Shown here in pieces: positions 27,703 through 36,645 of a DNA stretch of 64,000 bases. The notes beneath the pieces were generated by a model. It worked only from the letters and a program-made list of their open reading frames with translations. It searched no databases and had not been told where the DNA came from. The DNA is taken from the NCBI RefSeq assembly GCF_947500255.1, contig NZ_CANMRL010000002.1, positions 372,001 to 436,000 of the forward strand. Reading direction: 5' to 3'. Position 1 is the stretch's first letter; every line of letters starts with the position of its first letter. The stretch is from an uncultured Psychroserpens sp. GTDB lineage: Bacteria > Bacteroidota > Bacteroidia > Flavobacteriales > Flavobacteriaceae. Position numbers and translations under genes: made by a program.

Positions 27703-28281
27703 TTATTCTTCTGTTGGTGGCAACAGTACTTTATCTATGACATGTACAATACCATTACCAGCTTTAACGCTACCTAGTATTTTTGCTCCTCCAATTATTG
27801 GCTCACCATCTATAACTTCAACTTTAACATATTGATTATTGGCTTGACCTAGTGTTTTGAATTTCTTTAAAAAATCTTTGGAATAGTTACCTGGTGTAAC
27901 ATGATATTTTAAGATATTAGCCAAAGCATCTTTATTTTCAGGCTTTAATAAATTGTCTACTGTACCTTCAGGTAAAGCAGTGAAAGCCTCATTAGTTGGT
28001 GCAAAAACCATTAATGGCCCTGCATTAACTAAGGCATTTTCTAGCTCTGCAGCTTGTACTGCAGCGACCAAGGTAGAATGGTCTTTTGATCCAATCGCTA
28101 TATCTAAAACTGTTGGCGTACTTTCATCATCTTTAATAAAAGCTTGTCCTGTCTTTTCATTAGCTTTGGCTTCAGTTTTAGTAACTGTTGTGTTCGTTGA
28201 GGCTTCGTTATTTTCATTTTTACAAGAGCAAATAAATGCTACAAATGCAAGAACAAAAAGGAATTGTTTGACTGTCTTCAT
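27703..28281 (-). CDS. Fasciclin-domain lipoprotein
   Basis: 192 residues. A lipoprotein signal ends in FICSCKNEN, then a low-complexity linker (about 22-50), then one fasciclin (FAS1) domain (about 55-190) with the conserved H1 segment LENALVNAGPLMVFAPTNEAF and H2 segment GNGIVHVIDKVLLP. FAS1 domains mediate protein or polysaccharide adhesion. Its place between the cytochrome c and nosZ genes, with gaps of only 6 and 27 bp, points to a structural role for the periplasmic nos machinery, but that is inference. Confidence 0.85.
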   Translation of the reverse strand: MKTVKQFLFVLAFVAFICSCKNENNEASTNTTVTKTEAKANEKTGQAFIKDDESTPTVLDIAIGSKDHSTLVAAVQAAELENALVNAGPLMVFAPTNEAFTALPEGTVDNLLKPENKDALANILKYHVTPGNYSKDFLKKFKTLGQANNQYVKVEVIDGEPIIGGAKILGSVKAGNGIVHVIDKVLLPPTEE

Positions 28282-28287
28282 AATATA

Positions 28288-28791
28288 CTATTTTAGTGTT
28301 CTGAAATACTCTAATACGGCTCTTGCCTCTTCCTCAGTTAGATTTTGATTAGCCATAGGTGAACCGTTAAACTCAATCAACAGCTCCTTAGCTAAAGGGT
28401 CATTTTTAACCATACCTTCTGGATCCAAAATCATATTCATAACCCATTCTGGTGTTCTCCTTTCTAAAATCCCTGATGGGGCTGGACCAATAAATTTTTT
28501 ATTTGGTCTATGGCAAGCTGTACACATTTTTTTAAAAACCTCTGCACCCTCAGTTGCTAGCGCTTGGTCTATCCCATCGTTCAATGTTAGAGATGTAATT
28601 GGTCCAACACCTTTGTTAGTGAGGTCTACTTTTTCTGAAGCCTTTACTGAAGTTGATTTAGGCGTATCCTTTTTTACCGTTTTTTCTTTTTTCACAACGG
28701 TAACCTGTTCTTTTTTCTCCTCCTCTTTGCCTCCACAACTCAATAGCAGTGTCACAAAAAATACGAGCATTAGTCTTAGTGTTGTTTTCAT
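28288..28791 (-). CDS. Cytochrome c lipoprotein, first gene of the nos operon
   Basis: 167 residues. Lipoprotein signal with acceptor Cys19 (LLLSCGGKEE), a Lys/Glu/Thr-rich tether of about 45 residues, then a class I cytochrome c with CTACH at 90-94 and a candidate axial Met in NGSPMANQN. It is the likely electron donor to NosZ, tethered to a membrane leaflet. Its promoter carries both the Fnr-type and the Rrf2-type boxes. Confidence 0.88.
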   Translation of the reverse strand: MKTTLRLMLVFFVTLLLSCGGKEEEKKEQVTVVKKEKTVKKDTPKSTSVKASEKVDLTNKGVGPITSLTLNDGIDQALATEGAEVFKKMCTACHRPNKKFIGPAPSGILERRTPEWVMNMILDPEGMVKNDPLAKELLIEFNGSPMANQNLTEEEARAVLEYFRTLK

Positions 28792-28811
28792 ATTAAATCG
28801 ATTTTATTTAA

Positions 28812-28857
28812 CAAAATTAAGACTCAGAAACCTCATAAAATATGACAATTATCATAT
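28812..28857 (-). promoter_or_regulatory. Fnr-type box and promoter of the nos operon
   Basis: The box ATATGA-CAATTA-TCATAT (28840-28857, perfect 6-bp arms, centre 28848.5) stands before a perfect minus-strand -7 element TAATTTTG (28819-28812). The distance is 36.5 bp, as at the cbb3 promoters. Confidence 0.85.
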
Positions 28858-28879
28858 TGAGGATAAAATTGTCCTAATT
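28856..28879. promoter_or_regulatory. Rrf2-type operator upstream of the nos promoter
   Basis: Arms ATTGAGGATA (28856-28865) and TGTCCTAATT (28870-28879) around AAAT. The right arm is identical to that at the Rrf2 promoter, and both sites have the 10-4-10 layout. It abuts the Fnr-type box on the upstream side of the nos promoter, so it may aid activation or modulate Fnr binding rather than block polymerase. Confidence 0.6.
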
Positions 28880-28993
28880 AAAAATAAATACAGTCTTCTT
28901 TCATATTTATGTTAAAACTTTAAGTATGCCTCTACCAACCAATAACTTGACCACATCTTTTGCTTATCTTTAAAGCAACTAAACCAAACACAA

Positions 28994-31900
28994 ATGAAAA
29001 AAATAAATTTCCTGATGCTTCTCTTTGCATCATTATCTCTCTTTGCTCAAGACATTTCACTTGATGTACTAAAAAACATGGAACCTCGTAATATTGGGCC
29101 TGGTGGTATGTCTGGACGTGTAACTGCTATTGACGCTGTTCATACTAATCCTGATATTATGTATGTCGGTACTGCTTCGGGTGGTCTCTGGAAAAGTGAA
29201 TCTGGAGGTATTACTTGGATGCCAATTTTCGACGATCAAGTCACAGCTTCAATTGGTGCTGTTGCTATTCAGCAATCAAACCCGAGTGTAATATGGGTTG
29301 GTACAGGAGAAGGTAACCCTAGAAATAGTTTAAATGGTGGTTATGGCATCTTTAAATCTTTAGATGGCGGAAAGAGTTGGACAGCGATGGGACTCGAAAA
29401 AACACGTCACATTCATCGTGTGATTATCGATCCAACAAATCCAAATATTGTTTATGCCGCGGCTATAGGTTCACCATGGGGAGAACATCCAGAACGTGGT
29501 ATTTTTAAAACTACAGATGGTGGTAAAACATGGAATAAAGTCTTATTTGCTAATAATAAAACTGGAGCGGCAGATTTGATTATGGATCCTAAAAATCCTA
29601 ACAAGTTAATTGCAACGCTATGGGAACACAAACGTGAACCTTGGTTTTTTAATTCTGGTGGTGAAGGGTCTGGATTACACATCACTCATGATGGTGGAGT
29701 AACTTGGAAAAAAATTACTGATAAAGAAGGGTTTCCTAAAGGAAACCTTGGTCGCATTGGTGTCGCAATAGCTGCCAATAAACCCAATATTGTTTACGCT
29801 TTAGTCGAAGCAAAGAAGAATGCCTTATATAAAAGTGAAGATGGTGGATTTACATGGAAAATGATCAATAATAAAAGAGATATTGGTAACCGTCCATTTT
29901 ATTATTCTGAAATTTATGTAGATCCACAAAATGAAAATCGTGTGTATTCTATATATACCTATGTGAATGTATCTGAAGATGGCGGAAAAAACTTTAGACA
30001 ATTGATGCCTGCCTATGGTGTGAGTAATGGTGTTCATCCAGATCATCATGCGTGGTGGATTCATCCAAAAAATGGAAACTTCATGATTGATGGTAATGAT
30101 GGTGGTATGAACATCACTAAAGATGGAGGAAAATCATGGCGTTTTATTGGAAACTTACCTGTGGCTCAATTTTATCACATCAATGTCGATAACGAGATTC
30201 CGTATAATGTTTATGGAGGAATGCAGGATAATGGTTCTTGGAGAGGTCCAGCTTATGTATGGAGATCTCAGGGAATTCGTAACAGTTATTGGCAAGAAAT
30301 AAGTTTTGGTGATGGTTTTGATGTCGTACCAGACAAGGACGATTCTAGATATGGATGGTCAATGAGTCAACAAGGTTTTGTAAGTCGATACGATTGGCAA
30401 ACAGGAAATAATTATTCGGTGAGACCAACACATCCAGACCCAAAAGTAAGGTTGCGTTTTAATTGGAATTCAGCTATTAATATTGATCCGTTTAATAATA
30501 GTACACTTTACTTCGGAAGTCAGTTTGTTCATAAATCAACAGATAAAGGAGACACGTGGACTGTTATTTCTCCAGACTTAACAACTAACGATCCCGAAAA
30601 ACAAAAACAATCTGAAAGTGGTGGTCTGACAATGGATGCTACCGGAGCAGAAAATCATACAACAATCTTAGTAATTGAACCTTCTCCACTCGAACGTAAT
30701 ATGTTATGGGTTGGAACAGACGACGGAAAAGTACACTACACGACAAATGGTGGAGATTCATGGAATGATGTCACAAAAAACATTAAAGGTTTACCTGCAG
30801 GAAGTTGGATCGCACAAATAAAAGCGTCTAATAAAAGTAAAGGTGAAGCTTTACTCATTGCAAATGATTATAGACGCTTTAATTATACACCTTATGCTTA
30901 CCGAACAAAAGACTATGGAAAAACATGGCAACGAATTGTAGATGCCAACGACGCCCAAAGTTATACCTTATCTATTGTTGAAGATCCTATAGAAAAAAAC
31001 TTGATGTTCTTAGGAACTGATGACGGTCTCTATATTTCATTTGATGCTGGAAATAAATGGACTAAATGGACCAATGGCTTCCCAACAGTTTCTGTAAAAG
31101 ACCTAGTTATTCATCCGCGTGAACACGATTTAATTATCGGAACTTTTGGTCGTGCTGCTTGGGTTCTGGATGATATTCGTCCGTTACGTGCCTTAGCAAA
31201 AAACAAAGAAGTACTCAATCAAAAGCTTGAACTTTTTGAGCCTCCAACGGCCTATCAAGCTGCTTACCAACAACCTACAGGAAGCCGCTTTGGGGCAGAT
31301 GCCATGTACCATGGTGATAATAGAGGTTATGGTGCCATTTTATCCTATTTTGTAAAAATCGATGTAAAGAAAAAAGCATCCGAAGACAAAAAAGGGAAGA
31401 AAGACAAGAAAGAGGACAAAAAAGATATGACTTCAGAAGAAAAAGAAGCTAAAAAAGTGAAATGGGATTCTATCCATCTTAAAATTTATGATGGTGATCG
31501 TTTAATAAGAACCCTAAAACGTAAGGCTCCAGATTCTACTGGTTTATATAAATGGACATGGTTTATGAATGAAGCTGGAGTAGATTTTCCTTCAAAGCGT
31601 ATCAGGAAGCGTAATAGTGAACCAGGTGGCGTATCTGTAAAACCAGGAAACTATAAAGCAGTGATGAGTTTTGGCGATCAGTCTTCCGAAGAAATGGTAA
31701 CTGTAAAACTAGATCCTAGAGTTAATGCGTCTATGGCAAACATCAATGCTGTTTACGATACCTCAAAACGCTTGGAGACCATGCAACAAACCGCTGCAGA
31801 TGCTGTAAAACAACTTATCGAAAGTAAAAACATTGCAAAAGATTACCAATCTTTACTCGGTAAATTAGATAAAGACAAGTACAAAGATGATATTAAAGCT

Positions 31901-32218
31901 TCTAAAGAGGTTGTGAAAAACATCGATAGTATTGTCGATAAATTTTTAGGCAAAGAAGATAGCAGACAAGGGATTACAAGAAACCCTGAAGTCACTGTGA
32001 TGCAACGTTTGGGGCTGGCTAGACGTTATGTTGGTTCTAGACAAAATGGCATTACAACTACCGAAACCACATTGATTAAAAACGCAAAAGAAGCTCTAGA
32101 AGACGTGCTTAATGAAGTCAATACGTTCTTCATTAAAACATGGGCTCCTTATCGTACAAAAATGGAACAGGTACAAACCAATCCATTTAAAGACTTAAAG
32201 ACTTTTAAATTAGATTAG
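28994..32218 (+). CDS. Large secreted BNR/VPS10-type beta-propeller protein
   Basis: 1074 residues. Signal peptide (MKKINFLMLLFASLSLFAQ) then a ten-bladed-type propeller region from about 25 to 740 with many SxDGGxxW BNR repeats, for example FKSLDGGKSW, FKTTDGGKTW, YKSEDGGFTW and YRTKDYGKTW. A Lys/Asp/Glu-rich stretch near 795-825 precedes a beta domain and a helical C-terminus. These proteins, annotated as sortilin- or glycosidase-like, are common in flavobacteria; catalytic activity is unproven. A possible -7 element TATCTTTA lies at 28965-28972. It is followed 21 bp later by an S9 peptidase, so an exported protein or peptide degrading pair is plausible. Confidence 0.8.
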   Translation: MKKINFLMLLFASLSLFAQDISLDVLKNMEPRNIGPGGMSGRVTAIDAVHTNPDIMYVGTASGGLWKSESGGITWMPIFDDQVTASIGAVAIQQSNPSVIWVGTGEGNPRNSLNGGYGIFKSLDGGKSWTAMGLEKTRHIHRVIIDPTNPNIVYAAAIGSPWGEHPERGIFKTTDGGKTWNKVLFANNKTGAADLIMDPKNPNKLIATLWEHKREPWFFNSGGEGSGLHITHDGGVTWKKITDKEGFPKGNLGRIGVAIAANKPNIVYALVEAKKNALYKSEDGGFTWKMINNKRDIGNRPFYYSEIYVDPQNENRVYSIYTYVNVSEDGGKNFRQLMPAYGVSNGVHPDHHAWWIHPKNGNFMIDGNDGGMNITKDGGKSWRFIGNLPVAQFYHINVDNEIPYNVYGGMQDNGSWRGPAYVWRSQGIRNSYWQEISFGDGFDVVPDKDDSRYGWSMSQQGFVSRYDWQTGNNYSVRPTHPDPKVRLRFNWNSAINIDPFNNSTLYFGSQFVHKSTDKGDTWTVISPDLTTNDPEKQKQSESGGLTMDATGAENHTTILVIEPSPLERNMLWVGTDDGKVHYTTNGGDSWNDVTKNIKGLPAGSWIAQIKASNKSKGEALLIANDYRRFNYTPYAYRTKDYGKTWQRIVDANDAQSYTLSIVEDPIEKNLMFLGTDDGLYISFDAGNKWTKWTNGFPTVSVKDLVIHPREHDLIIGTFGRAAWVLDDIRPLRALAKNKEVLNQKLELFEPPTAYQAAYQQPTGSRFGADAMYHGDNRGYGAILSYFVKIDVKKKASEDKKGKKDKKEDKKDMTSEEKEAKKVKWDSIHLKIYDGDRLIRTLKRKAPDSTGLYKWTWFMNEAGVDFPSKRIRKRNSEPGGVSVKPGNYKAVMSFGDQSSEEMVTVKLDPRVNASMANINAVYDTSKRLETMQQTAADAVKQLIESKNIAKDYQSLLGKLDKDKYKDDIKASKEVVKNIDSIVDKFLGKEDSRQGITRNPEVTVMQRLGLARRYVGSRQNGITTTETTLIKNAKEALEDVLNEVNTFFIKTWAPYRTKMEQVQTNPFKDLKTFKLD

Positions 32219-32239
32219 CAACACACTAAAACAAACATT

Positions 32240-34192
32240 ATGAAAACAAAATTTTTAGGATTATGCATAGCTGTTCTCCTCTTTTCATGTAAAGAGGATG
32301 CTAAGGACAAGGCTATTGCCGAACGAGAAATTCAGCAATATACTATTGAACAATTTATGGATAACGAAGCCGTTGGAGGCGGAAGTTTTTCGGCAGACAA
32401 TAGTAAATTACTGGTCTCGAGTAATCGTTCTGGAATTTACAACGTCTATACAATCCCATCAACAGGTGGTGAAATGACACCTATAACGCAATCGGATAGC
32501 ACTTCAATTACTGCACGTTCATATTTTCCAAATGATGACAGAATGTTATTAAATGCTGATGGAAATGGTGATGAAATTGATCACTTATTTGTTAGAGAAT
32601 TAGATGGTACAATAAAGGATATCACTCCAGAAAAAGGAGCCAAATCTAGTTTTTATGGTTGGTCAAAAGACGACAAATACCTTTATTTTGGTTCAAATAA
32701 AAGAGACCCTCGATTTTTTGACGTTTATAAAATGTCTATACATGACTATGCTTCTGAAATGATTTATCAAAATAATGACGGACTTAACTTTAGCGGTATG
32801 TCTGACGATGAAAATTATTTTGCGCTTTCAAAAACAGTGAATACTAACGATAGTGATCTATTTGTCTATGATTCAAAAACCAAGGAAATGGTACAGATCA
32901 ATGATACACAAAGTGGAAATTCGGCTCAAGATTTTTCAAAAGACAATGGAATGTTCTATTATACTACAGATGATGGTGCAGAATTTTCATATTTAATGTC
33001 TTATAATTTGGCGACAAAAGAAAAGAAAAAAGTCGTAGAGAAGAAATGGGATATTATGGGTAGCGGATTTACTTCTGAAGGTTCTTATATGATCGTTTAT
33101 GTTAATGAAGATGGAAAAAATGCCATTGAAGTTATTGATACCGAAAGTTCAATGCCTATAGACCTTCCAGATTTTGGTGATAAAAGTATTACTAGTGTTA
33201 GCTTTAGTGATGATGAACAATGGATGCGCATGTATGTTGGTGGCTCAAATTCACCTTCAGATTTATACACTTACAATTTAGATACTAAAGAACAACACAA
33301 GCTTACAGATGTTCTTAATGATGATATCAATGCTGAAGATCTAGTAACTGCAAAAGTGATTCGTTATAAATCATTTGATGGCACTATTATTCCTGCCATC
33401 TATTACCTACCACATCAAGCTTCGGCAGAAAACAAAGTGCCTGCTATGGTTTGGGTTCATGGTGGTCCAGGAGGACAAACACGTCAAGGATTTAGCTCTT
33501 TAATTCAGTACATGGTTAATCATGGCTATGCTGTATTAGCTGTTAATAATCGTGGAAGTAGTGGTTATGGAAAAACATTCTATCAAATGGATGATCTAAA
33601 TCACGGAGAGAAAGATCTACAAGATTGCGTTGAAGGTAAAAACTGGTTAACGACTCAATCTGAAATTGATGGTGACAAAATTGGAATCATTGGAGGTTCA
33701 TATGGTGGTTATATGACTATGGCTGCATTAACTTATACACCTGAAGAATTTGACGTTGGTGTAAATTTATTTGGAGTGACCAATTGGATACGAACATTAA
33801 AAAGTATTCCACCGTATTGGGAATCGTTTAGAGAATCCCTTTATAAAGAATTGGGTGACCCATTTTCTGCAGATTCTGTACGTTTAAAACGTATCTCCCC
33901 TCTATTTCACACAGATAAGGTAACGAAACCTTTGATTGTATTACAAGGTGCTCAAGATCCTAGAGTCTTACAGGTAGAATCTGACGAAATTGTTGCAGGT
34001 GTTAGAAAAAATAATGTACCTGTGGAATATGTCCTCTTTGAAGATGAAGGTCATGGCTTTGTTAAAAAAGAAAACCAAATTGAATCTTACAGTAGAATTC
34101 TTAAGTTTTTAGACACGCATCTTAAAAAAGAAAAAATGCCAATAGATGGAGAAACTGAAGGCACTGAAATTGAAGTTGAAGACAGCAAGTAG
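32240..34192 (+). CDS. S9 family prolyl oligopeptidase-type lipoprotein
   Basis: 650 residues. Lipoprotein signal (VLLFSCKED, acceptor Cys17), a beta-propeller (about 40-370) and a C-terminal alpha/beta hydrolase domain. The catalytic triad is visible: Ser487 in GGSYGGYM, Asp573 in GAQDPRV and His605 in EGHGF. The oxyanion region is HGGPGG. Enzymes of this family cleave short peptides, often dipeptidyl or acylaminoacyl substrates. It is co-transcribed with the BNR protein and ends at a strong terminator. The specificity cannot be read from sequence. Confidence 0.9.
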   Translation: MKTKFLGLCIAVLLFSCKEDAKDKAIAEREIQQYTIEQFMDNEAVGGGSFSADNSKLLVSSNRSGIYNVYTIPSTGGEMTPITQSDSTSITARSYFPNDDRMLLNADGNGDEIDHLFVRELDGTIKDITPEKGAKSSFYGWSKDDKYLYFGSNKRDPRFFDVYKMSIHDYASEMIYQNNDGLNFSGMSDDENYFALSKTVNTNDSDLFVYDSKTKEMVQINDTQSGNSAQDFSKDNGMFYYTTDDGAEFSYLMSYNLATKEKKKVVEKKWDIMGSGFTSEGSYMIVYVNEDGKNAIEVIDTESSMPIDLPDFGDKSITSVSFSDDEQWMRMYVGGSNSPSDLYTYNLDTKEQHKLTDVLNDDINAEDLVTAKVIRYKSFDGTIIPAIYYLPHQASAENKVPAMVWVHGGPGGQTRQGFSSLIQYMVNHGYAVLAVNNRGSSGYGKTFYQMDDLNHGEKDLQDCVEGKNWLTTQSEIDGDKIGIIGGSYGGYMTMAALTYTPEEFDVGVNLFGVTNWIRTLKSIPPYWESFRESLYKELGDPFSADSVRLKRISPLFHTDKVTKPLIVLQGAQDPRVLQVESDEIVAGVRKNNVPVEYVLFEDEGHGFVKKENQIESYSRILKFLDTHLKKEKMPIDGETEGTEIEVEDSK

Positions 34193-34213
34193 TCTTTATT
34201 AAAGCATAACACT

Positions 34214-34246
34214 AAAAAAGCTTGAGCGAATCGCTCAAGCTTTTTT
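34214..34246. terminator. Strong terminator after the S9 peptidase
   Basis: A long stem formed by AAAAAAGCTTGAGC (34214-34227) and its complement ending at 34246, with a very short loop and a T-run of seven. It lies between the convergent S9 peptidase and universal stress protein genes and can act in both directions. Confidence 0.9.
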
Positions 34247-34280
34247 TCGTTTTAGTAATTGACCTAATAACTAACTAAAA

Positions 34281-35102
34281 CTATATTTTAAATGTAATCA
34301 CAGGAAGAGATGCGTGATTAGCAACATCTTCAGAAACACTTCCTGTAAAAAAATGCGCTAAGCCCTTTCTTCCATGTGTAGGAACAGCAATAAGGTCAGC
34401 TCCTAAAAGATTAGATGCATTTAAAATTCCTTTCTCCACCGTATAATCTGATGTATAATGTACATCATTTAACTTGTCTAAATTGCCATCAGCTTTTTTA
34501 AGAAAATCTGCCACTTTCACTTCCATTTCCGAAGAACTACTAAAGCCCTCTCCTGGAACATTAACGTGAACTAATTTCAAATTATCGAACAATTGTCGTG
34601 CTTTTAAATAAGGTTCTACCATTTCAATAGAAAAGTCACTTGCGAATGTAACCGTATCAAAACTCAAATTCACTGGTTTCTGTTTCACCACCAACACTGG
34701 AATATCAGAGTGACGTACAACTTTTTCGGTATTCGAACCTACAAAAATCTCAGATAAACCACTTGCACCATGAGACCCCATAACAATCATATCAGCATTG
34801 TGTTCTTTGGCTACTTCGGCAACCTCACTAAATACTTTAAAATGTTTTACAATAGGTGTCACACTAACGCCTTCGAGATAGTCATTAGACAAAAAATTGT
34901 CAAATTTTTGTTCGGCCAACTTCAAGAAGAACACCATTTTTTCATTGAGTTCATTACTTGAATCGGTTACACGTCCTTTTTCAATCTCGAGCATATGTAA
35001 TGCTAAAATTTCAGCATTATTTCGTTTAGCAAGAATAGCTGCAGTTTCTAAAGCGTATTCAGAATATTCAGAAAAATCTATTGGTACTATTATCTTTTTC
35101 AT
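34281..35102 (-). CDS. Universal stress protein with two tandem Usp domains
   Basis: 273 residues. The first Usp domain (1-143) has the ATP-binding pattern MGSHGASGLSEIFVGSNTEKV; the second (about 150-273) is diverged but keeps VPTHGRKGLAHFFTGSVSE. Tandem Usp proteins are cytoplasmic, bind ATP and are often induced by oxygen limitation or growth arrest. It is transcribed downstream of hemN (84-bp gap with a hairpin), in the same low-oxygen neighbourhood. I see no Fnr-type box of its own. Confidence 0.88.
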   Translation of the reverse strand: MKKIIVPIDFSEYSEYALETAAILAKRNNAEILALHMLEIEKGRVTDSSNELNEKMVFFLKLAEQKFDNFLSNDYLEGVSVTPIVKHFKVFSEVAEVAKEHNADMIVMGSHGASGLSEIFVGSNTEKVVRHSDIPVLVVKQKPVNLSFDTVTFASDFSIEMVEPYLKARQLFDNLKLVHVNVPGEGFSSSSEMEVKVADFLKKADGNLDKLNDVHYTSDYTVEKGILNASNLLGADLIAVPTHGRKGLAHFFTGSVSEDVANHASLPVITFKI

Positions 35103-35145
35103 TTGATTATGTTTTTGGGTTAAGTGTTTGTAAGTTACATGTTAT

Positions 35146-35165
35146 TGAGGTTTTTCTAAACCTCA
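35146..35165. terminator. Short hairpin between hemN and the Usp gene
   Basis: TGAGGTTT and AAACCTCA form an 8-bp stem with the loop TTCT. No proper T-run follows on the minus strand, so it is a weak terminator or processing site after hemN. Confidence 0.4.
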
Positions 35166-35185
35166 TGAGTTAATTTAACAATCAT

Positions 35186-36550
35186 TTAAACTGTCATTGA
35201 AAACAATCTGGTTTCTGGTTGTCTTCGCTGTAGCAATACATCAAAGGCCATACATACATTTCTCACATATGGTTGTCCTTTTTGAGTTACTTTTATGGCA
35301 TCTTTCTGAAATTCAACCAACCCATCATCTTCCATTTCTTTTAATTTAATAGCTATATCTTTTAGCTCATCTATATATAATGACTTATCTATCCATTGAG
35401 TTTCAAAATGACACATCAGGTTTAGGATGTGCTGTCTTACTATAAGATCTTCTGTATTTAAAATATGACCTCTATATACTGGAATTATGTTTTGCTCTAC
35501 CAAGTGGTAATACTCTTCAATGCCTTTCACATTTTGAGCAAACCCATACCAACTATCACTAATAGAGGATACACCCAGACCAATCATTGCTTGAGTTTTA
35601 GAGGCTGTATACCCCATAAAATTTCGATGTAATGTATTAGTCTTCATTGCTCGGAATAATGAATCAGTTTCCAAAGCGAAATGATCCATTCCTATTTCAT
35701 GATAACCTGTTTCATTAAGTAGACTTTTACCTAACTCGTATTGTGCGCGTTTTGATGCTCCTGATGGCAAATCTGCTTCCTTATATCCGCGTTGTCCATT
35801 TCCTTTTAACCATGGTACATGCGCATAGCTGTAAAATGCTATACGATCTGGCATCAATGCTTTGGTGAGTTCAATAGTTTTAGCAACATGAGCTTCGGTT
35901 TGAAATGGTAAACCAAAAATAATATCGTGACCTATAGACGTATAACCAATTTCTCTAGCAGAAAGTGTTGCCTGTTTTACATTGTCAAAAGGTTGAATAC
36001 GATGAATCGCTTTTTGAACGGTTTCATTATAGTCCTGAACTCCAAAACTCACACGAGAAAAACCTAAGTTATAAAGTGTTTGCAAATGTTCACGGGTTGT
36101 ATTATTAGGGTGCCCTTCAAAACTAAATTCATAATCTTCGACGAGATTTGCTTTTCGTAAAACCCCTTTAATTAAAAACTCTAAGTTTTCAGGAGAAAAG
36201 AACGTAGGTGTTCCGCCTCCAAGATGAAGCTCTTTAATTTTTGGTCGTCCATCTAAGAGATCACAATACAAACTCCATTCTTTTAGTACTGTTCTAATGT
36301 AAGGACCTTCAACATCATGACGTTTTGTAATACGCTTGTTACAACCACAAAACGTACACATACTTTCACAAAAAGGTAAATGAATGTAGAGACTAATACC
36401 CTCAGTATTATTGCTTTCGCTAAAAGACACAGATAATGACTCTTTCCATTGCTTTAATGAGAAAGATGTGTTGTCCCAATAAGGAACTGTTGGATAACTT
36501 GTATAACGTGGTCCAGCCACATTATATTTATTGACTAATGAATTGCACAT
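35186..36550 (-). CDS. hemN: Oxygen-independent coproporphyrinogen III oxidase
   Basis: 454 residues, the length of true HemN. Radical SAM motif CESMCTFC (Cys61, Cys65, Cys68) followed by Cys70, and the SAM-binding GGGTP segment in LGGGTPTFF. N-terminal YNVAGPRYTSYPT and the C-terminal HemN domain are present. It decarboxylates two propionates of coproporphyrinogen III, giving heme without oxygen. An Fnr-type promoter in front makes it part of the low-oxygen regulon and supplies heme for cbb3 and cytochrome c. Confidence 0.95.
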   Translation of the reverse strand: MCNSLVNKYNVAGPRYTSYPTVPYWDNTSFSLKQWKESLSVSFSESNNTEGISLYIHLPFCESMCTFCGCNKRITKRHDVEGPYIRTVLKEWSLYCDLLDGRPKIKELHLGGGTPTFFSPENLEFLIKGVLRKANLVEDYEFSFEGHPNNTTREHLQTLYNLGFSRVSFGVQDYNETVQKAIHRIQPFDNVKQATLSAREIGYTSIGHDIIFGLPFQTEAHVAKTIELTKALMPDRIAFYSYAHVPWLKGNGQRGYKEADLPSGASKRAQYELGKSLLNETGYHEIGMDHFALETDSLFRAMKTNTLHRNFMGYTASKTQAMIGLGVSSISDSWYGFAQNVKGIEEYYHLVEQNIIPVYRGHILNTEDLIVRQHILNLMCHFETQWIDKSLYIDELKDIAIKLKEMEDDGLVEFQKDAIKVTQKGQPYVRNVCMAFDVLLQRRQPETRLFSMTV

Positions 36551-36569
36551 ACCTATAACAATTATAACT

Positions 36570-36612
36570 CAAAATTACGTGCATTTGTTTGCAAAAAACA
36601 TGATATATATCA
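36570..36612 (-). promoter_or_regulatory. Fnr-type box and promoter for hemN
   Basis: The palindrome TGATATATATCA (36601-36612, centre 36606.5) stands before a perfect minus-strand -7 element TAATTTTG (36577-36570), 36.5 bp from the centre. On the plus strand, the nearest match (TATCTTTT at 36638-36645) runs straight into the ATG of the next gene and is off-spacing, so the site most likely serves hemN only. Confidence 0.83.
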
Positions 36613-36645
36613 TATCTTGAAAATAAATTAAATCGGATATCTTTT

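Noticed and set aside
36638-36645. Plus-strand Fnr-type promoter for the gene at 36646
   Set aside because: The -7-like octamer runs directly into the start codon and its distance to the box is 38.5 rather than 36.5 bp.
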